A DNA stretch of 64,000 bases from Cyanobacteria bacterium OH_CBrB_359 (lineage in GTDB: Bacteria; Cyanobacteriota; Vampirovibrionia; Gastranaerophilales; Gastranaerophilaceae), in the NCBI GenBank assembly GCA_023433065.1, contig JAEZET010000004.1, positions 248,001 through 312,000 on the forward strand. The letters run 5' to 3'. Below, piece by piece: positions 15,692-24,471 of the stretch. Within the stretch, counting starts at the first letter, position 1, and every line of letters begins with the position of its first letter. The notes beneath the pieces are model-generated. The model was not told where the DNA came from, did not search any database, and worked only from the letters and a program-made list of their open reading frames with translations. The translations under genes and the position numbers were made by a program.

Positions 15692-17101
15692 TTATTTTTT
15701 TATAAATTCATATAAATAAAATTTTTCAATTACTGATGATTTTTCAGGAGCATAAATCAGTTTATATCTGTTATCATCTATTATATCTGACGCAATAATA
15801 TAACTGAAATTTAATTTCTTAAGCTCTTTGTCTTTATTAGTATTTCTGATATCAGATATTCTGATATCATATTTATAGTATGTAATATTTTGCTTACAGA
15901 CAGGTGAATAATATTTTAAATCAGTTAAATAAGCTTGAATGGGTGAAGTATATCCTAAAGCCAAAACAACTGAATCTTTATCCGCAAATGATTTTAAGGC
16001 TTTTGCCGCTTTTAAAGAATATGAGAAATCATTTAAGATATCATACTTAATGGTCTTAATAGAGATTGGAATACTTAATGCAAAAAACATTATCATTGAT
16101 ATGGTTAGTGCAAATTTAAATTTTTTATCCAGTTCTGATTGCTTATAATATATTATCCAATAGCAAGAAAGTAAAGTCAGGATTATCAAAGAGACTTTTT
16201 GTATATTTATTTGCCAAACGAAAATATAAACATAAAATTGAAATAAAAGTCCTGTTAATGCTATCAAAGAAAATTGTTTATCAATTTTGAACGTACCCAA
16301 CAATCCCAAAATCGCAAAGGCAATAAATGAAATATTGGCAATAATATATAAGACATTTAAATTTAACTCTTTATAAAATTTGAACAAGTCCATATAGGTT
16401 AGAAGGTTGGAAATATTTATTCCAAAAGAATTCATGTATACTATATCAATATTTAAATCTTTCGCCCCATGGAAAAAAATAATCATTGATAAAAAGATAA
16501 TAGCAGTAATTACTATTGAAATAAACCGAGTTAAATCCTCGGTAATCGAGTTATCTTTAATTTTTTGAAACAGAAAAATTAAAAAAGCACAAAAACAAAA
16601 TCCAAACATAAGTATATGAGTATTTGCAAGTAATAAAAGAATTATGCAATATAAAACAGGACTTTGGTTTCGCTTATTGTAATAAATACAAAATAAAAAT
16701 AAAAAAATGGGGACGAGGCAATAATTTCTGGCAATAATAGGTAAATAATATAAAAAAGCCGGGGAAAATATTATTACGGTTTTAATTAATTTATTAAACG
16801 GAGATTTCCAGAGTAAAACTGCCGTTGCAACAATCATGAAAAAAGAGCTCGTTATTTGCATTGAAATTACAGGCAGATGTAATTTGTGTAATGGCATTAG
16901 TATTAAATACCATAAAATCGGATGCCCTTCAATTCTGATTTCTTTAATAATATTTAATAGAGAAGAATCACCTGCAACAAGCCAGGCCTGTGCTTCATCA
17001 GTCCATATCTCATGAAAAAAAGTCGTTGATAAAACAATTCCAGTATAAATTACTAATAAAAGTATATTATATAAATTATTTTGAAGATGCTTTTTTTGCA
17101 T
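15692..17101 (-). CDS. Polytopic GT-C type glycosyltransferase
   Basis: This 469-residue membrane protein has about ten predicted hydrophobic segments and a soluble C-terminal tail of about 100 residues. The first extracytoplasmic loop contains EIWTDEAQAW, with the Asp35-Glu36 pair typical of dolichyl/undecaprenyl-phosphate-sugar-dependent mannosyltransferase-like (GT39/GT83) enzymes. EGHPILWYL follows, another common element of the fold. It would transfer a sugar from a lipid carrier to a glycan, lipid or protein on the outer side of the inner membrane. It sits beside SGNH-type genes, suggesting a small surface-glycan locus. The acceptor is unknown. Confidence 0.65.
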   Translation of the reverse strand: MQKKHLQNNLYNILLLVIYTGIVLSTTFFHEIWTDEAQAWLVAGDSSLLNIIKEIRIEGHPILWYLILMPLHKLHLPVISMQITSSFFMIVATAVLLWKSPFNKLIKTVIIFSPAFLYYLPIIARNYCLVPIFLFLFCIYYNKRNQSPVLYCIILLLLANTHILMFGFCFCAFLIFLFQKIKDNSITEDLTRFISIVITAIIFLSMIIFFHGAKDLNIDIVYMNSFGINISNLLTYMDLFKFYKELNLNVLYIIANISFIAFAILGLLGTFKIDKQFSLIALTGLLFQFYVYIFVWQINIQKVSLIILTLLSCYWIIYYKQSELDKKFKFALTISMIMFFALSIPISIKTIKYDILNDFSYSLKAAKALKSFADKDSVVLALGYTSPIQAYLTDLKYYSPVCKQNITYYKYDIRISDIRNTNKDKELKKLNFSYIIASDIIDDNRYKLIYAPEKSSVIEKFYLYEFIKK

Positions 17102-17192
17102 ATTCTGCCCCTTTTACAATTTTACTATAGCATTTTAATTGAAATATTTACCGATAATGTTGAACTATTAGATATTCATATTTAATAAAAAG

Positions 17193-17470
17193 TTATATCT
17201 TTAATTTGTCTGAACACTTTGGAACAATCAAATTCCAGGCTTCAGCGCTCAGGTGAGAGTTATCTGCTGCATAGTCTTTTTGTAAATTCAAATCCCGACA
17301 GATTAAATCTCTGGTATTTAAAACAATAAACCCGTCTTGTTGTATTTCAAGTTATCTGGCTTACAACGTTTTAGTTCTTTGTCATAGATTGTAAAATCTA
17401 AATATAAAAGTAATAAGTATAAAGCTGGCAAGTTATCCATAATGGCTATAAAAAGCTTAAATGATTTCAT
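17193..17470 (-). pseudogene. Decayed SGNH-protein gene (internal deletion and frameshift)
   Basis: Reading the minus strand from ATG at 17,470 gives an MKSFKLFIAIMDNL signal-anchor-like start followed by a hydrophobic stretch, and then a stop after about 54 residues. A second frame ends at 17,193. It starts near LEIQQDGFIVLNTRDL, continues through DNSHLSAEAWNLIVP, and closes with KLKI. This matches the C-terminus of the two intact SGNH genes (for example PHPSSAAWDEIVP). The pieces look like the two ends of one gene, with most of the middle lost and a frame change at the join. The rest of the gap from 17,102 to 17,628 shows no other gene. Confidence 0.7.
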
Positions 17471-17628
17471 TCCGTTTTATTTTATTAATTATATCTTCGG
17501 GTTTATTTTGTTATATTTAGACAATAAAGATTATTATTAATTTTTATTATGATTTTTCATTCGAAACGCAACTATTTTATTTGAGAAGTGTTCAAATAAA
17601 CAAACAAATAAAGATAGGAGCATTAATA

Positions 17629-18633
17629 ATGAATATGGCAGTTTCAACCGTTACGCCTATTATAACTGCATCAAAAAATAATTATAATTCAGTAAATTAT
17701 CGAGGTGTTTACAATATAAAATCACTAGAGATGAATGATAGTATATGTTTTAAAGGTGCTAAAAGCAGTAAAACTTCCCTTGCTCCAAATATTCAAAACG
17801 GGATAGAATTTGGTGAAAAATTAATAGAAATGCTCGAAAATAACGGGATAACTGATGATGCTTTGAAAAATTTTGTAATTAAATATGTTCCAAATGCTAC
17901 AGTTGATAAAATTTCAAATTTAGATGAGAGAGTTCCAAACAGAGAGAACTACATAGCCTATATTTTGCCAAATTACAATGATAAACTAAAGCTGGAAAAA
18001 TTGACCCTCTATTTACCGGAATTCGATACTGCAGACAAAAAACAAATAGCAGGTTTTATCGGCAGTTCTGCGCATGAATTTACACACGCTCTTCAATATG
18101 GGCAGGATACAACTTATTTAGGATTGAAAACATATACGGATGATTTAAATACGGCAAGAGCTTTTAATGCTTTAGCTTCTACAATTTTCTCTCATATTGA
18201 AAGAAATTATAAAAATGCTGTAATCTCAAGCATAGCAAATAAAGAAGACATATCCGATTTGAAACAGTTTAAAAGAATATTTCCCCGTCCTGCAAGTGTG
18301 TCAGAAGCAACTGTCTTAAAGGCGTTTAATATAAGTTCTCATAGTGAATTGAAAAATTTGTTGATGACGAATTTTAATTTAGCATATGATAAGGTTTTGA
18401 AAGAATTTAATGAAAACTATCCTGGGATGCTTCAGGAAATGCCGTTTTATAATAATAAACCTGAAAAATTTAAAGCCATAATAAGAAACTATTGTGTTCA
18501 AAAGGCAGCAAGAGAAAAAGAAGCTTATACTACAGAGTCAGAAATTATGAAAAAATATGCGGGATGCGAGACTTCTTGTACAACAGATGTTATGCCTATT
18601 GCATATAGATTACTGGAAAGAAGTTTGTCTTAG
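17629..18633 (+). CDS. Putative zinc metallopeptidase with HEFTH motif
   Basis: The chosen ATG follows AGGAG at a spacing of eight bases; an upstream in-frame TTG at 17,581 has no such site. The protein has 334 residues. A low-complexity start of about 50 residues includes ICFKGAK, a motif form seen in other proteins of this window. SSAHEFTHALQYG follows, with His149, Glu150 and His153 as an HExxH zinc site in a helix. A third ligand could come from the EKEAYTTESE segment near the C-terminus. No signal peptide is evident. I do not recognise the family beyond gluzincin-like metallopeptidases, and the substrate is unknown. Confidence 0.55.
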   Translation: MNMAVSTVTPIITASKNNYNSVNYRGVYNIKSLEMNDSICFKGAKSSKTSLAPNIQNGIEFGEKLIEMLENNGITDDALKNFVIKYVPNATVDKISNLDERVPNRENYIAYILPNYNDKLKLEKLTLYLPEFDTADKKQIAGFIGSSAHEFTHALQYGQDTTYLGLKTYTDDLNTARAFNALASTIFSHIERNYKNAVISSIANKEDISDLKQFKRIFPRPASVSEATVLKAFNISSHSELKNLLMTNFNLAYDKVLKEFNENYPGMLQEMPFYNNKPEKFKAIIRNYCVQKAAREKEAYTTESEIMKKYAGCETSCTTDVMPIAYRLLERSLS

Positions 18634-18691
18634 TTCTTTTGTTATAAATCCATTAATAATCAGGGATTTTGGCTGCAAATTACATTATAAC

Positions 18692-18720
18692 TTGATTTTG
18701 CTGCTTGTTTAAAGTATAAA
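18692..18720 (+). promoter_or_regulatory. Promoter for the O-acetylation pair
   Basis: TTGATT (18,692-18,697) and TATAAA (18,715-18,720) are separated by exactly 17 bp. They lie 33 bp before the ATG of the MBOAT gene. Confidence 0.55.
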
Positions 18721-18752
18721 ATATCATAATTGTGAAGATTCAAGGAATGCAA

Positions 18753-20165
18753 ATGGCATTTAATTCTCAAATATTTTTATTTTTATTTATACCTGTTTTT
18801 TACATCATTTATTTTCTTCTGCCTGTCAGGCTTAAGAATTGGGTTATATTAATTGGAAGTTTTATTTTTTATTCCTGGGGGGAACCGACATTTGTTTATG
18901 CGGTTTTACTTTCAGCATTTTTTGATTGGATTTTATCTAAATTTATTTATAAAGAACAAAACTTAAATATAAAAAATATTTATTTTTGTATTTCTTTAAT
19001 TTTAAATATCGGTCTTTTATTTTACTTTAAGTATTTTGATTTTTTTATAGATAATGTAAATTCCTTTTTGGTTTTTATTGGATTTCAACCCCTTGGAGTG
19101 TTAAAAATAGCTCTACCTCTTGGTGTCTCATTCATAACATTTGAAAAAATAACGTATGTAGTTGACGTATATAAAAAGAAGGAAAAACCTTCAGAATCTT
19201 TGCTAAATTATCTTACGTACGTTTTTCTTTTTCCAAAGCTCATAGCAGGACCGATTATAAAATATCATGATATAGAAAAACAAATTGAGTCTAGAAACAC
19301 AACAATGGACGATGTATATGAGGGTTTTTTCAGATTTTCCAAAGGATTATTTAAAAAAGTATTGATTGCAGATACAATGGCAAATGTTGTTAATCCTATT
19401 TTTTCTTTATCGGCTGTTAACCTTGGTTTTTTTGACGCCTGGCTCGGCGTTTTATGTTTTTCAATTCAAATATATTTTGACTTTTCAGGTTATTCTGACA
19501 TGGCTATAGGGCTTTTAAGGATAATGGGATTCAGAATAATGGAAAACTTTAACCTTCCGTATATATCAAAGAATTTTACGGAATTTTGGCGCAGATGGCA
19601 TATTTCTCTATCAACATTTATAAAGGAATATTTGTATATTCCTCTGGGAGGTAATCGCTGTTCTTTATTCAGGCAATATTTTAATCTTGTATTTTGTTTT
19701 TTGATTTCGGGTTTATGGCATGGTGCGAGCTGGAATTTTGTATTATGGGGGATTTATCATGGTTATTTTCTTGTTTTAGATAAAGCGTTAGGGATAAAAT
19801 CAGGTGCTAAAAGATTCATACCATCTTGGGGGCAAACAATGCTCACATTTGTTCTAATTTTAATAAGCTGGGCAATTTTTAGAAGTCAGAGCATTAATCA
19901 GGTTATGGATTTTGTTAGGGCGATGATTATGCCTGATTTTAGTATATTCAGCTCAAGTTATTATTTCTCAAGAGATGTAGTATTCTTTTTGATTTTAGGC
20001 TTATTTATTTCGTTTTTCCCGGCAAGTGCATTATATGCACAATTAAGAGAAAAATTTGATAAACATTTTTATATAAAATTTGCGTTTTTATCCGCTTTGA
20101 TGTTTATATCAATAGGAAAAATTTCGGTTTCCGATTTTACTACTTTTATTTATTTCAGGTTTTGA
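18753..20165 (+). CDS. MBOAT O-acyltransferase, AlgI-like
   Basis: The ATG chosen follows AAGGA by six bases. It gives the MAFNSQIFLF start typical of AlgI-type proteins; a GTG seven codons upstream is less likely. The protein has about 470 residues and around ten membrane segments. FWRRWHISLS places one conserved His at 283. GLWHGASWNF places the second at 323, equivalent in position to the essential His322 of Pseudomonas AlgI. Such enzymes pass acetyl groups across the membrane for O-acetylation of exopolysaccharide, peptidoglycan or teichoic acid. The next gene, 9 bp downstream, is an AlgJ/AlgX-like SGNH protein, the usual partner that attaches the acetyl to the polymer. Confidence 0.9.
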   Translation: MAFNSQIFLFLFIPVFYIIYFLLPVRLKNWVILIGSFIFYSWGEPTFVYAVLLSAFFDWILSKFIYKEQNLNIKNIYFCISLILNIGLLFYFKYFDFFIDNVNSFLVFIGFQPLGVLKIALPLGVSFITFEKITYVVDVYKKKEKPSESLLNYLTYVFLFPKLIAGPIIKYHDIEKQIESRNTTMDDVYEGFFRFSKGLFKKVLIADTMANVVNPIFSLSAVNLGFFDAWLGVLCFSIQIYFDFSGYSDMAIGLLRIMGFRIMENFNLPYISKNFTEFWRRWHISLSTFIKEYLYIPLGGNRCSLFRQYFNLVFCFLISGLWHGASWNFVLWGIYHGYFLVLDKALGIKSGAKRFIPSWGQTMLTFVLILISWAIFRSQSINQVMDFVRAMIMPDFSIFSSSYYFSRDVVFFLILGLFISFFPASALYAQLREKFDKHFYIKFAFLSALMFISIGKISVSDFTTFIYFRF

Positions 20166-20174
20166 GGCAGATAG

Positions 20175-21377
20175 ATGAGTAAAAATACTTTAAGATTTTA
20201 TTTAAAAATAATCGATGCTCTTAAAAGTAAGATCACTTGCATATTATTGGTTTTTATTTTTGTAATGCCTTTTTGTCTGTCTTTATTTAAATTAGGGAAT
20301 TTTTTTACTCTTAAGGGATTTGTGGAAAAATATCCTTGTCCTTGTTTTTCAGTAGAGAGTTTTAAAAACAAATCTTTTCAAAAAGAATTTGAAGCTTGTT
20401 GGAGTCATAAACTATCTTGGAATATTTTATATACTAAACTGTTTAATACTATATTTTATACTGTATTTGACAAATCATATTCAGCTGAACAAAAGCTTAT
20501 AATTGGAAAAGAAAAATATCTTTATGAATTTCATTATATAGAGCCATTATCTAAAAATTTGCCTTTAGATACCATAAAAATAAATAAACTGATAAAAGAC
20601 CTAAAAGAAATACAAGATTACTATAAAAATCATAATAAAGTATTTATTTTGGTAATAACACCGAGTAAAGCAATGCTTTGTAATCAGTATGTACCTGACA
20701 GGTTTAATCTTAAATTGACTTATAATAACCAACAAAAAATATATGAGGAACAACTAAAGCTATTTGAAAAAAACGGAATAAATTTCGTTGATATCCCAAG
20801 CAATTTCTCTAAAATTTCCAAAGAATACATTGTTTTTACGAGAGGCGGAACACATTGGAGCGAGTATGGCAAATACTACGCAGCCAAGTTAATAGCGGTT
20901 AAGATTAGTAAATTACTTACAAAAGACATTGGTAAAATTGAAATAAGAAAATACCGGAGAGACAATGCTCCTATAGGTGAAGATATAGATCTTGCAAATC
21001 TCCTGAATTTATTAATGGTTCCTGATAAGTTTCCTTGCGAGCATGTTGAATTACTGGCTAATAAAAAACAATCAAATCTGAAAATAAAATTGATTGGCGG
21101 AAGTTTTTGCTATGGGCTGCTTGAAATGTTTAATAATTCCAAGATTTTCAGCAGGCTTGATTTCTATTTTTATTTGAAACCTTATAAGCTATCTTTTGTT
21201 AATTCCGAATTAAAATCGGAAACAAAAGTTCTCCCAAATGGAATGGAATCGTTAATGAAAAATATTAACAGCGGTGACGTCATTCTACTGGAAATGAATC
21301 AGGCGTTATTATATTCCGGGGATTATATCCATATACCAGGGTACATAAATGCTATGAAAAGATATGCCTTTAAATAG
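20175..21377 (+). CDS. AlgJ/AlgX-like SGNH O-acetyltransferase
   Basis: This 400-residue protein has a single N-terminal membrane segment (about 18-36, ITCILLVFIFVMPF). An AlgX/AlgJ-like extracytoplasmic domain follows. GGTHWSEYG carries the catalytic His227, in the order typical of this circularly arranged SGNH group, and LIGGSFCYG carries Ser310. It would act outside the inner membrane, taking acetyl groups from the MBOAT protein encoded just upstream and placing them on a secreted or cell-wall glycan. The genes are 9 bp apart and clearly one operon. The glycan is not identified. Confidence 0.8.
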   Translation: MSKNTLRFYLKIIDALKSKITCILLVFIFVMPFCLSLFKLGNFFTLKGFVEKYPCPCFSVESFKNKSFQKEFEACWSHKLSWNILYTKLFNTIFYTVFDKSYSAEQKLIIGKEKYLYEFHYIEPLSKNLPLDTIKINKLIKDLKEIQDYYKNHNKVFILVITPSKAMLCNQYVPDRFNLKLTYNNQQKIYEEQLKLFEKNGINFVDIPSNFSKISKEYIVFTRGGTHWSEYGKYYAAKLIAVKISKLLTKDIGKIEIRKYRRDNAPIGEDIDLANLLNLLMVPDKFPCEHVELLANKKQSNLKIKLIGGSFCYGLLEMFNNSKIFSRLDFYFYLKPYKLSFVNSELKSETKVLPNGMESLMKNINSGDVILLEMNQALLYSGDYIHIPGYINAMKRYAFK

Positions 21378-21386
21378 ATAAAAATA

Positions 21387-21947
21387 TTATTTAATGACCG
21401 TAATGACGTTTTCTCTTCTTTTGGGCGGTTTGGCGTTTTGATATTTTTTGTAGCCGATAGTTATTGCATAATATGGCTCAAATCCTTCAGGAATTTGCAA
21501 AATATCTGTATATTCTTTGGCTTTCTCACTTTTAAATAAAAAGGAAATAAGTCCAATCCAGCAAGTTCCTATGCCTATTGACTCAGCTGCCAGGAGCATA
21601 TTTTGTGTCGCTGCTGAACAGTCTATTAACGCTGTGGAAGAAGACTTTTCTCCTGATATTACTATAATTGTCCGAGCATTATAAAAGATATTAAACTCAG
21701 GATTTTCTGCCATTTTTCTGAACATTTCATTTTCAGAATTTGCAAATTCTTTCTTAGAGTCAACATTTAACTTATTCATTAGTTCTTTGTTCTGAACTAC
21801 GGTAAAGTGCCAAGGCTGAATATTACAGCCGCTGGGGGCATTATATCCCGCTTCTAAAACAGTATTTAAGTCTTCAGGTTTGATTTGTTCATCCAGATAA
21901 ACTCTGACACTTCTTCTTGATAAAATATTTTCTATAACTTTATTCAT
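21387..21947 (-). CDS. Nitroreductase-family flavoprotein
   Basis: The 186 residues match the small FMN-dependent nitroreductase fold. It has the N-terminal SRRSVRVYLD with the Arg cluster that binds FMN phosphate, NAPSGCNIQPWHF, and a C-terminal IGIGTCWIG with the glycine-rich FMN segment. Members are homodimers that reduce nitro groups, quinones or flavins using NAD(P)H. A good AGGGG ribosome site precedes the ATG. It converges with the AlgJ-like gene. The physiological substrate cannot be read from sequence. Confidence 0.88.
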   Translation of the reverse strand: MNKVIENILSRRSVRVYLDEQIKPEDLNTVLEAGYNAPSGCNIQPWHFTVVQNKELMNKLNVDSKKEFANSENEMFRKMAENPEFNIFYNARTIIVISGEKSSSTALIDCSAATQNMLLAAESIGIGTCWIGLISFLFKSEKAKEYTDILQIPEGFEPYYAITIGYKKYQNAKPPKRRENVITVIK

Positions 21948-22019
21948 AACAGTATCCCCTTTTTAACTTCTTATTTTTAACATAAAAAGAGTTAAAAAAA
22001 CAAGACTATGAAAGCGCAA

Positions 22020-22412
22020 TTAGTTTCCGGAATTAATCCTGTTGAGAAGGGCATCTATTACTGTTTTAGAGCTATTTCCCGCATTCACTACGGCACGGTT
22101 GATATGTTTTATAAGAGCGTAGTCAGAGCTTAATTTATTGGTTCCTTCGGTATAATTTTTATAGTCATCACCTGTAACCAAAAGCCCTATGGACTTCCCT
22201 TCATCTGAAGCTTTTAAAAGCTGAGAATTTTTGGGTATACGTTTGCTTCTGACTTTTTCACTGTATCCGAACTCATCTTTATATAGTGAAGTTACGTCAA
22301 CGAATGTGAAGTCGGGATTTTTAGCCTGAATGATGAGCTTATTATCCAATTTGTCAAGTGATGCCTGATCTTTTGCAATAACTGGTGTAATAGCACAAAA
22401 ACTAATATTCAT
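22020..22412 (-). CDS. Small unknown protein starting with NISFCA
   Basis: I do not recognise this 130-residue protein. It starts MNISFCAITP, one form of the Phe-x-Gly/Ala N-terminal motif found in other proteins of the window, and is otherwise soluble and polar. It is preceded by a strong AAGGAGAGG site. It may form an operon with the unrelated small gene upstream at 22,512-22,895. No catalytic motif or membrane segment is visible. Confidence 0.6.
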   Translation of the reverse strand: MNISFCAITPVIAKDQASLDKLDNKLIIQAKNPDFTFVDVTSLYKDEFGYSEKVRSKRIPKNSQLLKASDEGKSIGLLVTGDDYKNYTEGTNKLSSDYALIKHINRAVVNAGNSSKTVIDALLNRINSGN

Positions 22413-22511
22413 AACCTCTCCTTAACACACTACGTATTTATACTAGTTTAAGTATGAAATATAATTAATTTTGCTATTTTAAAAAGAAATTATTACATTT
22501 ATTAATGAAAA

Positions 22512-22895
22512 TTATTTAAATTTGCTGTCTAATTTTAAATCAGTTCCGGCATAATTGGTATCTACTGTTTTAGCCGGTTCCAATGAAGTTCTACTTGCAA
22601 AGCTTTGCAATATCTGTTGGTTAGAGCCTCTGTAGTACCATTTCATGACAATTTTTTCATCTCCGCAAAGACTTCCGTGGATTTTTAGCCCGTCACGGAC
22701 TCTGAATTTTGCCTCAAATGCTCCTATCCTCACTTTGAATACAATCCCGTCTTCGCCTGCTTCTTCAATTTCCATTGAGAGCCCCCTGTATTTCATAATA
22801 TTAGAGGAGCTGAGCTTATCTTTAGTTATTTCATTTGAGTTTAAGAAAAAGTTTTTTAGTGATGTTTCTAACTCCAGAACTTCTTCGTTTTTCAT
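22512..22895 (-). CDS. Small unknown protein
   Basis: This 127-residue protein is not recognised. It has a helical N-terminus and a central beta-rich part (MEIEEAGEDGIVFKVRIGAFEAKFRV) ending in a polar tail. The pattern could be a small beta-barrel or a chaperone-like fold, but nothing specific supports that. A GGAAAA stretch lies upstream of the ATG at a rather long distance. Confidence 0.5.
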   Translation of the reverse strand: MKNEEVLELETSLKNFFLNSNEITKDKLSSSNIMKYRGLSMEIEEAGEDGIVFKVRIGAFEAKFRVRDGLKIHGSLCGDEKIVMKWYYRGSNQQILQSFASRTSLEPAKTVDTNYAGTDLKLDSKFK

Positions 22896-22991
22896 TTTTC
22901 AAATTTTCCTTTAGTATGCAGATACATGATAGCACTTTTTTAAATCAATTTCATCAGTAAAAGTTTTAAAAATACTAAATTTGAAGATTAA

Positions 22992-23768
22992 TCAAAATTG
23001 TTTTTTAATAATTGTCAGGTATCTGTCTTTTGTGTAGTAACAGAAAGGGTTTTCAATTAGTCCGATTCGATTATGTTTAAAGTGTAGTTTATTACATAGT
23101 TCAATTTGCTTATCAAATTCTTCTTCACCTTGATTAATAATAAAAATTTTTCCGTTCTCATTCAACAAATTATATGCATAATTTAGCATACTGACGGGTT
23201 TAAAATATTTTAAAGGCAGCCCCCATTTAATAAGCGGAAATTCGGTCAAAAAAGGCAAAATCCATATTATTACATCGTATTTTTTTTTATGTCCGAGAAG
23301 ATTTCCTTCAATATAGGTTGTATTTTGAAGATTTTTTATATGGAATTTTGCAACTTCTTTTCTTGAGTATAAGTTTGTATAAAGTCTGTTTGAATCAAGT
23401 TCTATGCCATATAAACATAAATTATCACAATACTTTTTAAAGAAAAAATATTCACCTTTTACATAAGACCAGTTTTTAGAGCCGATATCAAGTACCATTA
23501 GGTTTTCTTTAAAATCCATTTCTAAATATTTATCCAGTGTATTTAGGATGCTCAGGTTTTCAACATAATTGTTGCAGGCTGAATTGTTTTTGAGATATGA
23601 TAATTCGTATTTTTTAAATAAAAAATCTTCAAGTTCAATTTCTTCAACAGTGTCAAAAAGGTTTTCTTTAGATTCGTTTTCTAAAAAATAATTTTTTTTT
23701 GAAAATTTTATTTTGTTTCTTAAACGAAAATCTATATTATTTTTTATGTTAGCTATAAATTTATTCAT
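22992..23768 (-). CDS. SAM-dependent methyltransferase-like protein
   Basis: The protein has 258 residues. After a Lys/Asn-rich N-terminus, LMVLDIGSKNWSYV gives the glycine-containing first loop of a Rossmann methyltransferase at about residues 90-103. LYGIELDSNR supplies the acidic residue at the end of strand 2, and ENGKIFIINQGEEE fits strand 5 and beyond. The segment between (KKYDVIIWILPFLTEFP) is the usual motif IV position. The acceptor substrate is unknown; an operonic partner is not clear. Confidence 0.6.
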   Translation of the reverse strand: MNKFIANIKNNIDFRLRNKIKFSKKNYFLENESKENLFDTVEEIELEDFLFKKYELSYLKNNSACNNYVENLSILNTLDKYLEMDFKENLMVLDIGSKNWSYVKGEYFFFKKYCDNLCLYGIELDSNRLYTNLYSRKEVAKFHIKNLQNTTYIEGNLLGHKKKYDVIIWILPFLTEFPLIKWGLPLKYFKPVSMLNYAYNLLNENGKIFIINQGEEEFDKQIELCNKLHFKHNRIGLIENPFCYYTKDRYLTIIKKQF

Positions 23769-23830
23769 AAACGGATTTTAACATCATAAACCTGATTATT
23801 ATATCAAAATCGAGCTTTAAAGTATAAATA

Positions 23831-24280
23831 TTAATCCGGGGTATGTTTTTCTCTCATCTTTAAATATCGGCTGCATTGTTTACAGGTATCATATCCCAAC
23901 ATTGTGCCTAGTATAAAATCCTGCTCAGGCGTTAAGAGGTTTAAATGCTGATTGAATGTGGCAATGACGTCAATGCATTCTTGTTTCCCAAAATAAACAT
24001 TAATTTTGTCTTGTGCAATTTCGTGGACCACGTAGGGAATTGATTCTCTATTAAGCCGCTCTTCGATTGTTTCTCTGTTTGAAGCTTTTTCTGTTGTTAA
24101 AACAAGATTTCTCAATCCTTTTTTATATTCATAAATATGGTGATTAAAAACATATAAATCGCTTACGGTTTGTTTTGAACTGAAGGGAAGAACTCCAAAT
24201 GAACCTGTTTTTGTGTTTGATGTCGGAAAACTTTGTTTGTTATAACCTTTAACAGGCATTGCTGTTATTTTAAGTTCCAT
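23831..24280 (-). CDS. DUF2023-family protein
   Basis: The ATG at 24,280 follows AAAGGG by six bases; an in-frame TTG two codons earlier is less likely. The 149-residue product contains HHIYEYKKGLRNLVLTT, then KINVYFGKQECIDV and DFILGTMLGYDTCKQC. From memory this is the signature of DUF2023, a small dimeric protein of unknown function often next to flavodoxin genes. The first 45 residues form an extra N-terminal extension with TGSFGVLPF. Its promoter at 24,418-24,446 contains a palindromic operator, which suggests metal- or redox-responsive control. Confidence 0.65.
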   Translation of the reverse strand: MELKITAMPVKGYNKQSFPTSNTKTGSFGVLPFSSKQTVSDLYVFNHHIYEYKKGLRNLVLTTEKASNRETIEERLNRESIPYVVHEIAQDKINVYFGKQECIDVIATFNQHLNLLTPEQDFILGTMLGYDTCKQCSRYLKMREKHTPD

Positions 24281-24372
24281 TTTCAACCCTTTATTTAATC
24301 TTATATATACATTTTTTCATGTTTCAGAATTATTTTCCAAAAAATGAGTTTCTCAAAAAATCCATCCACTAA

Positions 24373-24446
24373 AGTTAGTTTTAACTAACTATTAATATAA
24401 AAATTTTTTCTATTAATAATGTAAGTCTAGACTAACTTTTTGTCAA
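24373..24446 (-). promoter_or_regulatory. Promoter with two palindromic operators before the DUF2023 gene
   Basis: On the minus strand a consensus TTGACA (24,441-24,446) and TACATT (24,418-24,423) are 17 bp apart. A palindrome at 24,421-24,436, centred on AGTCTAGACT, fills the spacer. A second inverted repeat, AGTTAGT-TTTA-ACTAACT, lies downstream at 24,373-24,390. The TTAGT/ACTAA half-sites resemble those of DtxR/IdeR/MntR metal-sensing repressors; the identity of the repressor is inferred. Confidence 0.6.
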
Positions 24447-24471
24447 TAAAAAAATAAAAATTTTTTACATT

